The notes: generated by a model not told the origin, from the letters alone. Shown: positions 27,579 to 37,650, numbered from the stretch's first letter. The stretch: DNA of 64,000 nucleotides from Bradyrhizobium sp. cir1 (GCF_014198245.1 NZ_JACIHE010000033.1:1-64000), one strand, 5' to 3'. Numbers and translations: made by a program.

Positions 27579-28208
27579 ATGAACGTGCTTTGCCGCCTCG
27601 CACTCATTGTTCTCTTCGCTGGCATTTCCCAACGCGCCGCAGCCGACACGCCGGACCTCATCGCATCGCTGCAGCAAGGCGGCTACGTTCTCCTCTTTCG
27701 GCACACTGCCACCGATGACAGTCAAAAGGACGTCTATCCCTTCAAGTTCGACGACATGGGCGCCCAGCGTCAGCTCAGTGAAAAGGGCAGGGATGCGGCG
27801 CGCCAGATCGGGGCGGCGATCAGGGAGCTCGCGATTCCGATCGGCGATGTCTACACCAGCCGGCTGAACCGTGCGATCGAGGCCGGCAAGCTGATCTCCG
27901 GCCGCGAGGTCAAGCCGGTCGATGCGTTGACGGACAGCAGCAACGCCAGTGCATCGGGGATGGCAAACCCGACCAGTGCAAATGCCAAAGCGGGCCAGGC
28001 CGTACGTCAACTCGTCGATACGCCGCCGAAGCCCGGCACCAACACCTTCCTGATCACGCACAAGACGAACATCGCCGATGCCTTCGGCAAGGAGGCCGGC
28101 GACGTGCAGGAAGGCGAAGCTTTCGTCTACAGGTGCGGCAGCTCGGGCCCCGCCACCTTTGCAGGACGCATCAAGCTCGCGGATTGGAACGCGAAAGCGG
28201 GCAAGTGA
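27579..28208 (+). CDS. Exported histidine phosphatase family protein
   Basis: A 209-residue protein with a signal peptide (LCRLALIVLFAGISQRAAA) and a histidine phosphatase fold. The RHG-type motif is LLFRHTATDD with RH intact and Thr in place of Gly; the Arg in VYTSRLNRAIEAG and the late His in LITHKTNIADAFG complete the expected pocket. Substrates of exported members are mostly unknown. ATG 27579 has GAGGA eight bases upstream. Not obviously linked to its neighbours. Confidence 0.83.
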   Translation: MNVLCRLALIVLFAGISQRAAADTPDLIASLQQGGYVLLFRHTATDDSQKDVYPFKFDDMGAQRQLSEKGRDAARQIGAAIRELAIPIGDVYTSRLNRAIEAGKLISGREVKPVDALTDSSNASASGMANPTSANAKAGQAVRQLVDTPPKPGTNTFLITHKTNIADAFGKEAGDVQEGEAFVYRCGSSGPATFAGRIKLADWNAKAGK

Positions 28209-28287
28209 CGGGACCGCGACTTGCCGCTCCGCCACGATCTTGTGATACCGATGTCGTGTGACACGCGACTAAGAGGCTGGCGAACAC

Positions 28288-29334
28288 GTGAGAACATCGG
28301 AAGACCGCTCATTCCTCATCCTGCTTGCCGCGATCTCCGTTGCGTTCGGTTGGGTGCTTTGGCCGTTCTCTGGAGCATTGCTGTGGGCCACGCTGCTGGC
28401 GATCATCTTCGCACCGCTCTATCGACGCGCGCTGAAAACCCTCCCGGGAAGGCACAACCTCGCCGCCCCATTCACTGTCGTCGTCGTGCTCGTCATGGTG
28501 CTGATCCCCGTGGCGATCGTCATCGCTTCGCTTGTCGAGCAGGGAGGGGAGCTGTATCAGCGCGTTCAGAGTGGGGAGATCAGTTTCGCTCATCACCTGC
28601 AGCGGCTGAAATCCGCGCTGCCTGACTGGGCTGCTTCCATCTCTGACCGCCTGGCCGGCATCGATCTTTCGGCCCTGAAGGAACGCCTGTCGAGCCTGGT
28701 CGTCCCCGCCGGCCAACAGCTGGCCGGGCATGCTTTCAACATCGGTCAGCTGACGCTGGAGTTCGTCGCAAGCCTGCTCGTGATGCTGTACCTGCTGTTC
28801 TTCCTGCTGCGCGACGGTGACAAGCTCAACACGCGCATCCGCGACGCGCTCCCGCTGCATCCGAGCCACACCGCCGAAATTCTCGATGCCTTCACCCTCA
28901 CGGTGCGCGGGACGATCAACGGCATCGTCCTCGTGGCCCTGATTCAGGGGACGCTTGGCGGACTGATCTTCTGGCTGCTCGGCCTGACTGCGCCGCTGCT
29001 GGCGGGCGCTCTGATGGCACTGCTCTCGCTCCTGCCCGTGCTCGGCTCCGCCCTGGTCTGGGTTCCGGCCGGACTCTACCTGCTCGTGGCAGGCGCAGTC
29101 ACAAAGGGAATAATCCTGCTCGCGTTCGGTACTTTCGTGATTGGTCTTGCGGACAATTTTCTCCGCCCTGTCCTGGTCGGCCAGTCGATCCGAATGCCAA
29201 GCTACATTGTGCTGCTTGCCACCCTGGGCGGCCTTGCAACTTTCGGCGCGAACGGCTTCGTCATCGGCCCGCTCGTCGCCGCAATGTTTCTGACGACGTG
29301 GCACATCTTCGCCGGCTCGAAAGCGCAGCAGTAG
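28288..29334 (+). CDS. AI-2E family permease
   Basis: A 348-residue inner-membrane protein with about seven transmembrane segments: paired helices near the N-terminus, a long amphipathic region (about 90-150), and a C-terminal helical block containing NGIVLVALIQGTLGGLIFW, LLSLLPVLGSALVWVPAGLYL and ADNFLRPVLVG, the family signature. Members were named for E. coli TqsA (AI-2 export) but others export different small molecules or Na+/H+, so the cargo is unknown. Start is GTG at 28288 with AAGAGG about 11 bases upstream. Confidence 0.88.
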   Translation: MRTSEDRSFLILLAAISVAFGWVLWPFSGALLWATLLAIIFAPLYRRALKTLPGRHNLAAPFTVVVVLVMVLIPVAIVIASLVEQGGELYQRVQSGEISFAHHLQRLKSALPDWAASISDRLAGIDLSALKERLSSLVVPAGQQLAGHAFNIGQLTLEFVASLLVMLYLLFFLLRDGDKLNTRIRDALPLHPSHTAEILDAFTLTVRGTINGIVLVALIQGTLGGLIFWLLGLTAPLLAGALMALLSLLPVLGSALVWVPAGLYLLVAGAVTKGIILLAFGTFVIGLADNFLRPVLVGQSIRMPSYIVLLATLGGLATFGANGFVIGPLVAAMFLTTWHIFAGSKAQQ

Positions 29335-29350
29335 GTCCGGAAACGATCAG

Positions 29351-29590
29351 TTATGCGGCAGAAGCCGTAGACCGCGGCGTCGCGAGCTTGCCAACCGGCG
29401 GTACGTCTGCCTTGAAGATGGTCTCGGTCTGCGCTGCGCGCTTGCAATGCGGGCACACGAAGAGATGCGCAATGATCGGGGTCGGCTCGTCCGCGAGCAG
29501 TTCGGAGCGGAACCACTTCATCTCGATATGGCAGTCGGGGCAGGTCGGCGCTTCAAGCCGCTCTGCAGCGCTTCTGAGACGATCAACCAT
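29351..29590 (-). CDS. Small zinc-ribbon protein
   Basis: A 79-residue protein with two CxxC knuckles (CPDC at 17-20 and CPHC at 46-49), consistent with one zinc ribbon. The C-terminus is Ala/Pro/Ser-rich and probably disordered. I do not recognise a function; such small ribbons may bind nucleic acid or protein. It is convergent with the AI-2E gene, whose stop is 16 bases away. Confidence 0.7.
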   Translation of the reverse strand: MVDRLRSAAERLEAPTCPDCHIEMKWFRSELLADEPTPIIAHLFVCPHCKRAAQTETIFKADVPPVGKLATPRSTASAA

Positions 29591-29691
29591 GGTGCCTCCC
29601 GCCGTTTTTGAAGTATAGCGGAAGACCCGTTATCGGTCTGCAACAAAAGACACTTTCGCCGGGCCAGCCAGGGCCCATCTCACCGGCGCGG

Positions 29692-30648
29692 CTACAGCCG
29701 CCTGAGCGCCACGCTCTCCACCACGTGGTCGGCGCCCTTCTTCAGGATGAGCGTCGCGCGCGGGCGGGTGGGCAGGATGTTGTCCTCGAGATTGGCGAGG
29801 TTGGTGCGCTCCCAGATCGCGGTGGCCGTCGCGGTGGCTTCCTCGTCCGAGAGCAGGGCGTAGCGGTTGAAATAGGATTTTGGATTGGTGAACGCGGTGT
29901 CGCGCAGCGCCAGGAAGCGCTTGATGTACCACCGCCGCAGCGCCGCCTCGTCGGCGTCGATATAGACCGAGAAGTCGAAGAAGTCGGAGACGACGGGCAC
30001 CGCCTTGCCGTCGCGCGGCAGCTTGCCGGTCTGCAGCACATTGACCCCCTCGACGATCAGGATGTCCGGCTGGTCGATCTCGGCCCACTGGTTCGGCACG
30101 ATGTCGTAGGTCAGATGCGAATAGACCGGCGCGCGGACATGGCGGCGTCCCGACTTGATGTCGGAGAGAAAGCCGAGCAGCAGCGGCAGGTCGTAGCTTT
30201 CAGGGAAACCCTTCTTCTGCATGATGCCCTGCCGGTCGAGCACGGCATTGGGATACAGAAAACCGTCGGTCGTGATCAGGTCGACCTTCGGACGCGGCGA
30301 CCAGCGCGCCAGCAGCGCCTGAAGCACGCGGGCCGTGGTGGACTTTCCGACCGCGACCGAACCGGCGACGCCGATGATATAGGGCACCTTGCGGTCGCGA
30401 ATGTTGAGGAACTGGCGCTCCGAATAATACAGGCGCTGCATCGCATCGACGTAGATCGACAACAGGCGCGAGAGCGGCAGGTAGATGTCCTCGACCTCCT
30501 GCAAGTCGAGGCGATCATGCAGCGAGCGCAGCCGGTCGAATTCGCCCGGCTCCAGCGTCATCGGCGTATCGTCGCGCAAGCGCGCCCACTGCTCGCGCGT
30601 ATAAACGCGGTAGGGATTATACTGCTGCTCGGGTGCGCGGATATCCAT
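29692..30648 (-). CDS. coaA: Type I pantothenate kinase
   Basis: Phosphorylates pantothenate in the first committed step of coenzyme A synthesis. The protein has 318 residues. The Walker A loop GSVAVGKST is at residues 96-104, followed by TTDGFLYPN and KGFPESYD, and the YSHLTYDIVP and DILIVEGVNVLQ segments are typical of CoaA (PanK-I), which is feedback-inhibited by CoA. ATG 30648 is preceded by AAAGGCGG; a TTG eight codons earlier is less likely. It is the last gene of the minus-strand his run, 24 bases after hisE. Confidence 0.97.
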   Translation of the reverse strand: MDIRAPEQQYNPYRVYTREQWARLRDDTPMTLEPGEFDRLRSLHDRLDLQEVEDIYLPLSRLLSIYVDAMQRLYYSERQFLNIRDRKVPYIIGVAGSVAVGKSTTARVLQALLARWSPRPKVDLITTDGFLYPNAVLDRQGIMQKKGFPESYDLPLLLGFLSDIKSGRRHVRAPVYSHLTYDIVPNQWAEIDQPDILIVEGVNVLQTGKLPRDGKAVPVVSDFFDFSVYIDADEAALRRWYIKRFLALRDTAFTNPKSYFNRYALLSDEEATATATAIWERTNLANLEDNILPTRPRATLILKKGADHVVESVALRRL

Positions 30649-30672
30649 GACGCCGCCTTTCCGTTGCCTCAA

Positions 30673-30996
30673 TCAATCGCTTTTGCGCGACGCCTTTTCT
30701 TCCAACCCTGACATCGAGGTGCGCTTGCCCAGCGCGGCCTCGACCTCTTCCAGCTTTATGCCGCGTGCCTTCAAAAGCACAAGCAAATGATAGAGCAGAT
30801 CGGCGCTCTCGGCGATCAGATGCGCGCGATCGTTTTCGACTGCTGCGATTACGGTTTCGACTGCTTCCTCACCGAACTTCTTGGCGCAATGCTCGGCGCC
30901 CTTGTCCAGGAGCTTGCGGGTATAGGAGGCCTCGCCGCCGGCCGCGGCGCGGGCGTCGATGGTCTCGGCCAGGTCGTGGATCGTGAAACGCGACAT
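30673..30996 (-). CDS. hisE: Phosphoribosyl-ATP pyrophosphatase
   Basis: Second step of histidine synthesis, PR-ATP to PR-AMP. A 107-residue all-alpha MazG-like enzyme with KLLDKGAEHCAKKFGEEAVETVIAA (metal-binding Glu residues) and ESADLLYHLLVLLKARGI. It stands alone, unlike the HisIE fusion of enterobacteria; hisI is not in this window. Between hisF and coaA on the same strand. Confidence 0.96.
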   Translation of the reverse strand: MSRFTIHDLAETIDARAAAGGEASYTRKLLDKGAEHCAKKFGEEAVETVIAAVENDRAHLIAESADLLYHLLVLLKARGIKLEEVEAALGKRTSMSGLEEKASRKSD

Positions 30997-31073
30997 CGGA
31001 CTTACTCAGAAACACATGAGGCCACGGAGGCCATTCCCGCCGGCTTGTGTAGCATTTCTACGAACGGGAGTCG

Positions 31074-31847
31074 TCAGGCATCCAGGCGCATCGGCAGCCC
31101 GCGCCGGGCCATGTGCTCCTTGGCTTCGCGGATGGTGAATTCCCCGAAGTGGAAGATCGAGGCGGCCAGGACGGCTGTGGCGTGCCCGTCTCGGATACCG
31201 TCGACGAGGTGGTCGAGATTGCCGACGCCGCCCGAGGCGATCACGGGAACGGGAACGCTGTCGGCGATCGCGCGGGTCAGCGGAATGTCGAAACCCTGCC
31301 GCGTGCCGTCGCGATCCATCGAAGTGAGCAGGATTTCACCGGCGCCGAGCGAGACCACCTCCTGGGCATATTCAATCGCATCGATGCCGGTGGAATTGCG
31401 CCCGCCATGGGTAAAGATCTCCCAGCGGTCGCCGCCCGGGCGCTTGACGCGCTTGGCGTCGATCGCGACCACCACGCACTGCTCGCCGAATTTTTCGGCA
31501 GCTTCCTTGACGAACTCGCGCCGCGACACCGCCGCGCTGTTGATCGAGACCTTGTCGGCGCCGGCGCGCAGCAGCGTCTTGATGTCGTTGACCTCACGCA
31601 CGCCGCCACCGACGGTGACAGGCATGAAGCAGGCCTCCGCCGTGCGCCGGACCACGTCCAGCATGATGCCGCGGTTCTCATGGGTCGCCGTGATGTCGAG
31701 GAAGGTCAGCTCGTCGGCGCCGGCGGCGTCATAGGCGATCGCGGCCTCGACGGGATCGCCGGCATCGCGCAGATCGACGAAGTTGACGCCCTTGACGACG
31801 CGGCCGTCCTTGACGTCGAGGCAGGGGATCACGCGCACCTTGAACAT
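31074..31847 (-). CDS. hisF: Imidazole glycerol phosphate synthase, cyclase subunit
   Basis: A (beta/alpha)8 barrel of 257 residues that uses ammonia from HisH to cyclise PRFAR into imidazole glycerol phosphate and AICAR. Catalytic Asp11 (IPCLDVKDGRVVKG) and the second catalytic Asp near residue 130 (VVVAIDAKR) are both present, as are the phosphate sites VGGGVR and IASGGVG. Ten bases after hisA on the same strand. Confidence 0.98.
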   Translation of the reverse strand: MFKVRVIPCLDVKDGRVVKGVNFVDLRDAGDPVEAAIAYDAAGADELTFLDITATHENRGIMLDVVRRTAEACFMPVTVGGGVREVNDIKTLLRAGADKVSINSAAVSRREFVKEAAEKFGEQCVVVAIDAKRVKRPGGDRWEIFTHGGRNSTGIDAIEYAQEVVSLGAGEILLTSMDRDGTRQGFDIPLTRAIADSVPVPVIASGGVGNLDHLVDGIRDGHATAVLAASIFHFGEFTIREAKEHMARRGLPMRLDA

Positions 31848-31857
31848 CTGATGTCTC

Positions 31858-32601
31858 CTAGGCGCGCGCGTTGCGGATCAGGGTGAGGGCGGCGGCGGGA
31901 TCGAGCCGGCCGTCATAGAGCGCACGGCCCGCAATCGCGCCGGCGAGCTTCCTGGCGCGCGGCGTCAGCATCGCTTTGACATCCTCGATCGAGGCGAGGC
32001 CGCCGGAGGCGATCACGGGGATCGAGATGGCGTCGGCCAGCGCGATGGTCGCATCCAGGTTCAGACCCTTGAGCAGGCCGTCGCGCGCGATGTCGGTGAA
32101 GATGATGGCGGCGACGCCGGCATCTTCAAAACGCTTGGCGATCTCGAGCACCATCACCTGCGAGGTCTCGGCCCAGCCTTCGACCGCGACCTTGCCGTCG
32201 CGGGCATCGAGGCCCACGGCCACGCGGCCGGGGAATTGCTTCGCAGCAGACTTCACCAGTTCGGGATCACGGACTGCGGCGGTGCCGATGATGACGCGGG
32301 TGATGCCCTTGTCGAGCCAGGCTTCGACAGTCTTGAGATCGCGAATGCCGCCGCCGAGCTGCACCGGAATCTTGATCGTCTTCAGCATCGCCTCGACGGC
32401 CTCAGCATTCACCGGCTTGCCCGCGAAGGCGCCGTCGAGATCGACGACGTGGAGATATTCAAAGCCCTGCTCGGCAAAGCTCTGCGCCTGGGCCGCGGGA
32501 TTGAGATTGAACACGGTCGCGCGCGCCATGTCGCCTTGCTCGAGGCGCACGCATTGGCCGTTCTTGAGATCGATCGCAGGAAAGAGAATCACGGTTTCCA
32601 T
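31858..32601 (-). CDS. hisA: Phosphoribosyl-formimino-AICAR ribotide isomerase (HisA)
   Basis: ProFAR isomerase of 247 residues, a (beta/alpha)8 barrel paralogous to HisF, carrying out the Amadori rearrangement ProFAR to PRFAR. Catalytic Asp11 lies in FPAIDLKNGQCVRL, the second catalytic Asp in FTDIARDG, and the phosphate sites LGGGIRD and IASGGLAS are intact. Its start overlaps the hisH stop by 13 bases, so hisH and hisA are coupled. Confidence 0.98.
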   Translation of the reverse strand: METVILFPAIDLKNGQCVRLEQGDMARATVFNLNPAAQAQSFAEQGFEYLHVVDLDGAFAGKPVNAEAVEAMLKTIKIPVQLGGGIRDLKTVEAWLDKGITRVIIGTAAVRDPELVKSAAKQFPGRVAVGLDARDGKVAVEGWAETSQVMVLEIAKRFEDAGVAAIIFTDIARDGLLKGLNLDATIALADAISIPVIASGGLASIEDVKAMLTPRARKLAGAIAGRALYDGRLDPAAALTLIRNARA

Positions 32602-33239
32602 CGCAAGAAGTTCGAGATCAGAGCCAGGCCGAAACGCTGGCTCTTCTCGGGGTGGAATTGGGTGCCGATGGCGGTGTCCTTCGCGACGATCGCGGTGACA
32701 GGCCCGCCGTAATCGGCGCGCGCGAGCACGTCCGCCTCGCTGGCGGGATTGAGATGATAGGAGTGCACGAAATAGGCGTGCTGGCCCTTCGGGCCGAGCG
32801 GCAGCTTGTTCAGCACCGGATGCTCCCTGAGCACCTCGAGTGTATTCCAGCCCATGTGCGGGATCTTCAGGCTTTCATCGCGCGGCGTGATCTTCTCGAC
32901 GTCGCCGCCGATCCAGTTCAGGCCTTCTGTGATGACGTGCTCCTTGCCGCGGCTCGCCATCAGCTGCATGCCGACGCAGATGCCGAAGAACGGCCGCGCC
33001 TTGACGCGCACCGCTTCGGTGATCGCCTCGACCATGCCGTTGACCGCATCGAGGCCGCGACGGCAATCGGCGAAGGCGCCGACGCCCGGCAGCACCAGAC
33101 GGTCAGCCTCGTAGGCCTGGTCCGGATCGCTGGTGACGAAGACCTTTTGCGGGGTCTCCAGGCTGCGCGCGGCGCGCTCAAAAGCCTTGGCGGCGGAATG
33201 CAGATTGCCGGAACCGTAATCGATGATGGCGACGCTCAC
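32589..33239 (-). CDS. hisH: Imidazole glycerol phosphate synthase, glutaminase subunit
   Basis: Class I glutamine amidotransferase of 216 residues that supplies ammonia to HisF. The nucleophile Cys88 is in FFGICVGMQLM, and the His-Glu pair is in GTQFHPEKSQ; the oxyanion-strand PGVGAFADC is intact. The start is GTG at 33239, placed by GGGAGGG six bases upstream and by a GTGA overlap with the DUF2628 stop. The frame is open upstream, but that stretch has no HisH similarity. Confidence 0.97.
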   Translation of the reverse strand: MSVAIIDYGSGNLHSAAKAFERAARSLETPQKVFVTSDPDQAYEADRLVLPGVGAFADCRRGLDAVNGMVEAITEAVRVKARPFFGICVGMQLMASRGKEHVITEGLNWIGGDVEKITPRDESLKIPHMGWNTLEVLREHPVLNKLPLGPKGQHAYFVHSYHLNPASEADVLARADYGGPVTAIVAKDTAIGTQFHPEKSQRFGLALISNFLRWKP

Positions 33240-33766
33240 CTTGACCCTCCCGGTTCTGGAAACAATCCAATGATGCCGCCGGCCGGAATGGGCGGCGGGT
33301 TCGAGAATTGCTGACCCGGCACGCCCCGGGTCGGCGGCGGGCCGCCGCGATCGACGGCCCATTGATCGCCAGCGATGCCGTGCTGCTTCTGGCTCCAGCG
33401 CTCGAAGAAGCGACGCTCGGCGGTGTCATGGTCGTCGGCGACGACGATGTCGAGCTGCCGCCACTTGCCGCGTGACAGCGTCCAGCGGCGCAGGCTGGAG
33501 CCCTCGAACCCCATCAGCACCGCGATGATCATATTGGCGAAGAAGATCGAGCTGCGGCCGACGCCGAGGCTGTGCAGCCCGGCATCGAACGCGCCCAGGA
33601 AGACGATCCAGCCGATCAGCGCCAGCCACAGCCGGTTCCACAGCAGCCAGATCGGGCCGAAGATCATTGCCCAGAAATGGAAGCCGTCGCGCACGAAGAC
33701 GAACTTGTCGGTCGCGCGCAGATCGGCTCCGCCAGGGAAGGGAGCATGAACTGTGTAGACAGGCAT
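33236..33766 (-). CDS. DUF2628 membrane protein in the histidine operon
   Basis: A 176-residue protein with an N-terminal segment MPVYTVHAPF, then two to three closely packed hydrophobic helices (FWAMIFGPIWLLWNRLWLALIGWIVFL, and SIFFANMIIAVLMGF), and a soluble Pro/Gly-rich tail. This is the DUF2628 layout. The function is unknown. The gene lies between hisB and hisH and its stop overlaps the hisH start by 4 bases, so it is expressed with histidine genes, though no biosynthetic step is missing that it could fill. Confidence 0.83.
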   Translation of the reverse strand: MPVYTVHAPFPGGADLRATDKFVFVRDGFHFWAMIFGPIWLLWNRLWLALIGWIVFLGAFDAGLHSLGVGRSSIFFANMIIAVLMGFEGSSLRRWTLSRGKWRQLDIVVADDHDTAERRFFERWSQKQHGIAGDQWAVDRGGPPPTRGVPGQQFSNPPPIPAGGIIGLFPEPGGSR

Positions 33767-33831
33767 GGTGATGCCCCGTTCTCGAGAATTCAGTGATGCC
33801 GCCGGCAGCGTTTCGTCAACCGACGGAGATG

Positions 33832-34425
33832 TCAGCCGCCGAGCGAGCCCTTGGTGGACGGGATTTCGCCCGCCGCCTTCGGATCGATCGCAACGGCGGT
33901 GCGCAGCGCCCGCGCCAGACCCTTGAAGCAGGACTCGGCGATATGATGGCTGTTATCGCCATATAGGGTCTCGACGTGGAGAGTCACGCCGGCGTTCATG
34001 GCGAAGGCCTGGAACCATTCCCGCACCAGCTCGGTGTCGAACTCGCCGATCTTGTCGCGGGGGAATTCCGCCTTGAACACCAGGAACGGGCGGCCCGAGA
34101 TGTCGATGACCACGCGCGACAGCGTCTCGTCCATGGGCATGTGCACGCCGGCATAGCGGGTGATGCCCGCCATGTTGCCGAGCGCCTGCTTGACGGCCTG
34201 GCCAAGCGCGATGCCGGTGTCTTCGGTGGTATGGTGATAATCAATGTGCAGGTCGCCCACCGCCTTGACCGTGAGGTCGATGCGGGAATGGCGGGCGAGA
34301 AGATCGAGCATATGGTCGAAAAAGCCGATGCCGGTCGCGATATTGGCCACGCCGGTACCATCGAGGTTCACGGAGACCTCGATGTCGGTTTCCTTGGTCT
34401 TGCGCTTGATCGTCGCGGTGCGCAT
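33832..34425 (-). CDS. hisB: Imidazoleglycerol-phosphate dehydratase
   Basis: Mn-dependent dehydratase of 197 residues converting imidazole glycerol phosphate to imidazole acetol phosphate. The two His-rich metal motifs LHIDYHHTTED and DNSHHIAESCFKGLARALR are present, with GIGFFDHMLDLLARH between them. It is monofunctional, without the HisN phosphatase domain of enteric HisB. First gene of the minus-strand his run, divergent from hslV. Confidence 0.98.
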   Translation of the reverse strand: MRTATIKRKTKETDIEVSVNLDGTGVANIATGIGFFDHMLDLLARHSRIDLTVKAVGDLHIDYHHTTEDTGIALGQAVKQALGNMAGITRYAGVHMPMDETLSRVVIDISGRPFLVFKAEFPRDKIGEFDTELVREWFQAFAMNAGVTLHVETLYGDNSHHIAESCFKGLARALRTAVAIDPKAAGEIPSTKGSLGG

Positions 34426-34447
34426 TGAAAGCTGGCTTTCATCCTAG

Positions 34448-34475
34448 CTTGGAGCCGAAAACGCCAGTCTATTAA
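34448..34475 (+). promoter_or_regulatory. Possible RpoH-type promoter of hslV
   Basis: CTTGGAG at 34448-34454 followed, 16 bases after CTTG, by TCTATTAA. This is close to the pattern found ahead of dnaK (CTTG-N17-CCTATAT) but less exact. It faces hslV, whose start is about 140 bases downstream. HslVU is a classic heat-shock protease, so this control would be expected. Confidence 0.42.
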
Positions 34476-34617
34476 CAGCCAAATGACACCTTCGCTACTG
34501 CGGGAACGCCCCAACAGGGCAGCACTTCCGCCTATGGTGAGCGAAATCTAGGGCCGGAACGGCCCGTTGTGCCCTCAGCCCTGACCGCCTAAATCAGGCC
34601 GGACAACGAGGTATTTC

Positions 34618-35178
34618 ATGCAGAATTCCCAGAACAGCTCGCCGGTCTGGCACGGCACCACGATTTTGACGGTCCGCAAGGGCGGCAAGGTGGTGGTCGG
34701 CGGCGACGGCCAGGTCTCGATCGGCCAGACCGTGATCAAGTCCAACGCCAAAAAGGTCCGGAAACTCGGGAAGGGCGACGTGATCGGCGGCTTCGCCGGC
34801 GCCACGGCCGACGCCTTCACGCTGTTTGAACGGCTGGAATCCAAGCTCGAGCAATATCCGGGGCAGCTGACCCGGGCCGCCGTGGAGCTCGCCAAGGACT
34901 GGCGCACCGACCGCTATCTGCGGCGGCTGGAGGCCATGATGATCGTGGCCGACAAGGACGTCTCCCTGGTCCTGACCGGCACCGGCGACGTGCTCGAGCC
35001 CGAGGCCGGCGTGATGGCGATCGGCTCTGGCGGTAATTACGCGCTGGCCGCTGCCCGGGCCCTGCTCGACACCGACAAGGACGCCGAGACCATCGTCCGC
35101 CGCTCCCTCGACATCGCCGCCGACATCTGCGTCTACACCAACCGCAATGTGACCATCGAGAGCCTGCCGAGCGGCTAG
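34618..35178 (+). CDS. hslV: ATP-dependent protease subunit HslV (ClpQ)
   Basis: Proteasome-like peptidase of 186 residues that forms a double hexamer capped by HslU. The catalytic Thr becomes residue 1 after removal of a 13-residue propeptide (cleavage between G13 and T14 in VWHGTTILTVRKGGKVV). GDGQVSIGQTVIKSNAKKVR and the MAIGSGGNYALAAARAL segment are typical. Separated from its partner hslU by a GNAT gene and a DUF2585 gene, all on the same strand with 3-base gaps or overlaps. Confidence 0.98.
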   Translation: MQNSQNSSPVWHGTTILTVRKGGKVVVGGDGQVSIGQTVIKSNAKKVRKLGKGDVIGGFAGATADAFTLFERLESKLEQYPGQLTRAAVELAKDWRTDRYLRRLEAMMIVADKDVSLVLTGTGDVLEPEAGVMAIGSGGNYALAAARALLDTDKDAETIVRRSLDIAADICVYTNRNVTIESLPSG

Positions 35179-35181
35179 GCG

Positions 35182-35667
35182 ATGGCGCCCGCCTATGCCT
35201 TCCGCCCGATGACCGCGGCCGACCTGCCGCTGATCCGGCGGTGGCTGGGTGAAGCCCATGTGCGGGAATGGTGGGGCGATCCGGACGAGCAGCTCGCGCT
35301 GGTGAGCGGCGATCTCAATGAGCCCGCGATGGAGCAGTTCATCGTCTTGGCCGGCGACAGGCCCTTCGGCTATCTTCAGTGCTACCGCCTGACCGCCTGG
35401 AATACGGGCTTCGGGCCGCAACCGGAGGGCACGCGTGGCATCGACCAGTTCATCGGCGACAGTGACATGATCGCGCGCGGCCACGGCTCGGCGTTCATCC
35501 GCGCGTTCGTCGACGAGCAGTTGCGGCACGGCCTGCCGCGCGTCGTCACCGATCCGGATCCGCTCAACGCGCGCGCCATACGCGCATACGAGAAGGCCGG
35601 CTTCGTCCGCGACCGCATGGTCGAGACGCCGGACGGGCCGGCGCTGTTGATGGTGCGCGAAGCATGA
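35182..35667 (+). CDS. GNAT family acetyltransferase, AAC(6')-like
   Basis: A 161-residue N-acetyltransferase. The start FRPMTAADLPLIRRWLGEAHVREWW and the central GIDQFIGDSDMIARGHGSAFIRAF resemble aminoglycoside 6'-N-acetyltransferases and the IucB/siderophore-type branch; the acetyl-CoA loop is the RGHGSA segment, and NARAIRAYEKAGF is the usual last helix. Chromosomal members often have other amine substrates, so resistance should not be assumed. It sits three bases after hslV and overlaps the next gene by 4 bases. Confidence 0.85.
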   Translation: MAPAYAFRPMTAADLPLIRRWLGEAHVREWWGDPDEQLALVSGDLNEPAMEQFIVLAGDRPFGYLQCYRLTAWNTGFGPQPEGTRGIDQFIGDSDMIARGHGSAFIRAFVDEQLRHGLPRVVTDPDPLNARAIRAYEKAGFVRDRMVETPDGPALLMVREA

Positions 35668-36296
35668 CGCTGGCCCATGCGCAGGAGAGCAAGGTCGCAT
35701 TTCCACCGCTCGCCTGGGCCGGCCTCGCGCTGTTGTTGCTGGCGCTGCAAGCGGCGATCCTGTTTGCAATGGGACGCGTGCCGATCTGCACCTGCGGCTA
35801 CGTCAAGCTGTGGCATGGCGTGGTGAACAGCTCGGAGAATTCCCAGCACATCGCTGACTGGTACAGTTTCTCGCACGTGCTGCACGGCTTCCTGTTCTAC
35901 GGCCTGACCTGGCTGCTGTTCGCACGACTGCCATTCCTGACCTTGTCTTTTCGAAGTTTGTCCTGGCCGGCCCGGCTGATCATCGCCATGCTGATCGAGG
36001 GCGCGTGGGAGATCGTCGAGAACTCGCCCTTCATCATCGAGCGCTACCGCGCTGGCACGATCTCGCTGGACTATTACGGCGACAGCATCATCAATTCGGT
36101 CTCGGACAATCTGGCCATGATGCTCGGGTTCCTGGTCGCGCGCGTGCTGCCGGTATCTGCGACCATCCTGCTCGGCCTTGCCTTCGAGATCATGCTGGCG
36201 CTTCACATTCGCGACAATCTGACGCTGAATATCCTGATGCTGATTCATCCGATCGAGGCCGTAAAACAATGGCAATCGGGCCCGCCCATCATCTGA
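35664..36296 (+). CDS. DUF2585 (UPF0314) membrane protein
   Basis: A 210-residue integral membrane protein with four to five helices (about 14-33, 70-90, 100-118, 150-170 and 172-195). RVPICTCGYVKLWHG and SQHIADWYSFSHVLHGF, plus EGAWEIVENSPFIIERYR, are the signature of this family, which is common in Rhizobiales and has no known function. The ATGA overlap with the GNAT gene and the place between hslV and hslU mean it is transcribed with the protease. Confidence 0.86.
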   Translation: MTLAHAQESKVAFPPLAWAGLALLLLALQAAILFAMGRVPICTCGYVKLWHGVVNSSENSQHIADWYSFSHVLHGFLFYGLTWLLFARLPFLTLSFRSLSWPARLIIAMLIEGAWEIVENSPFIIERYRAGTISLDYYGDSIINSVSDNLAMMLGFLVARVLPVSATILLGLAFEIMLALHIRDNLTLNILMLIHPIEAVKQWQSGPPII

Positions 36297-36345
36297 CCTA
36301 AATTGCGGCTTGTCCTCGGCCGCCTCCCGCCCTAGCTAAACAGAC

Positions 36346-37650
<1,305 letters not shown>

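Noticed and set aside
35182..35667. Calling the GNAT gene an aminoglycoside resistance determinant
   Set aside because: Similarity to AAC(6') enzymes is at family level only, the context is a core heat-shock locus, and no mobile element is nearby.
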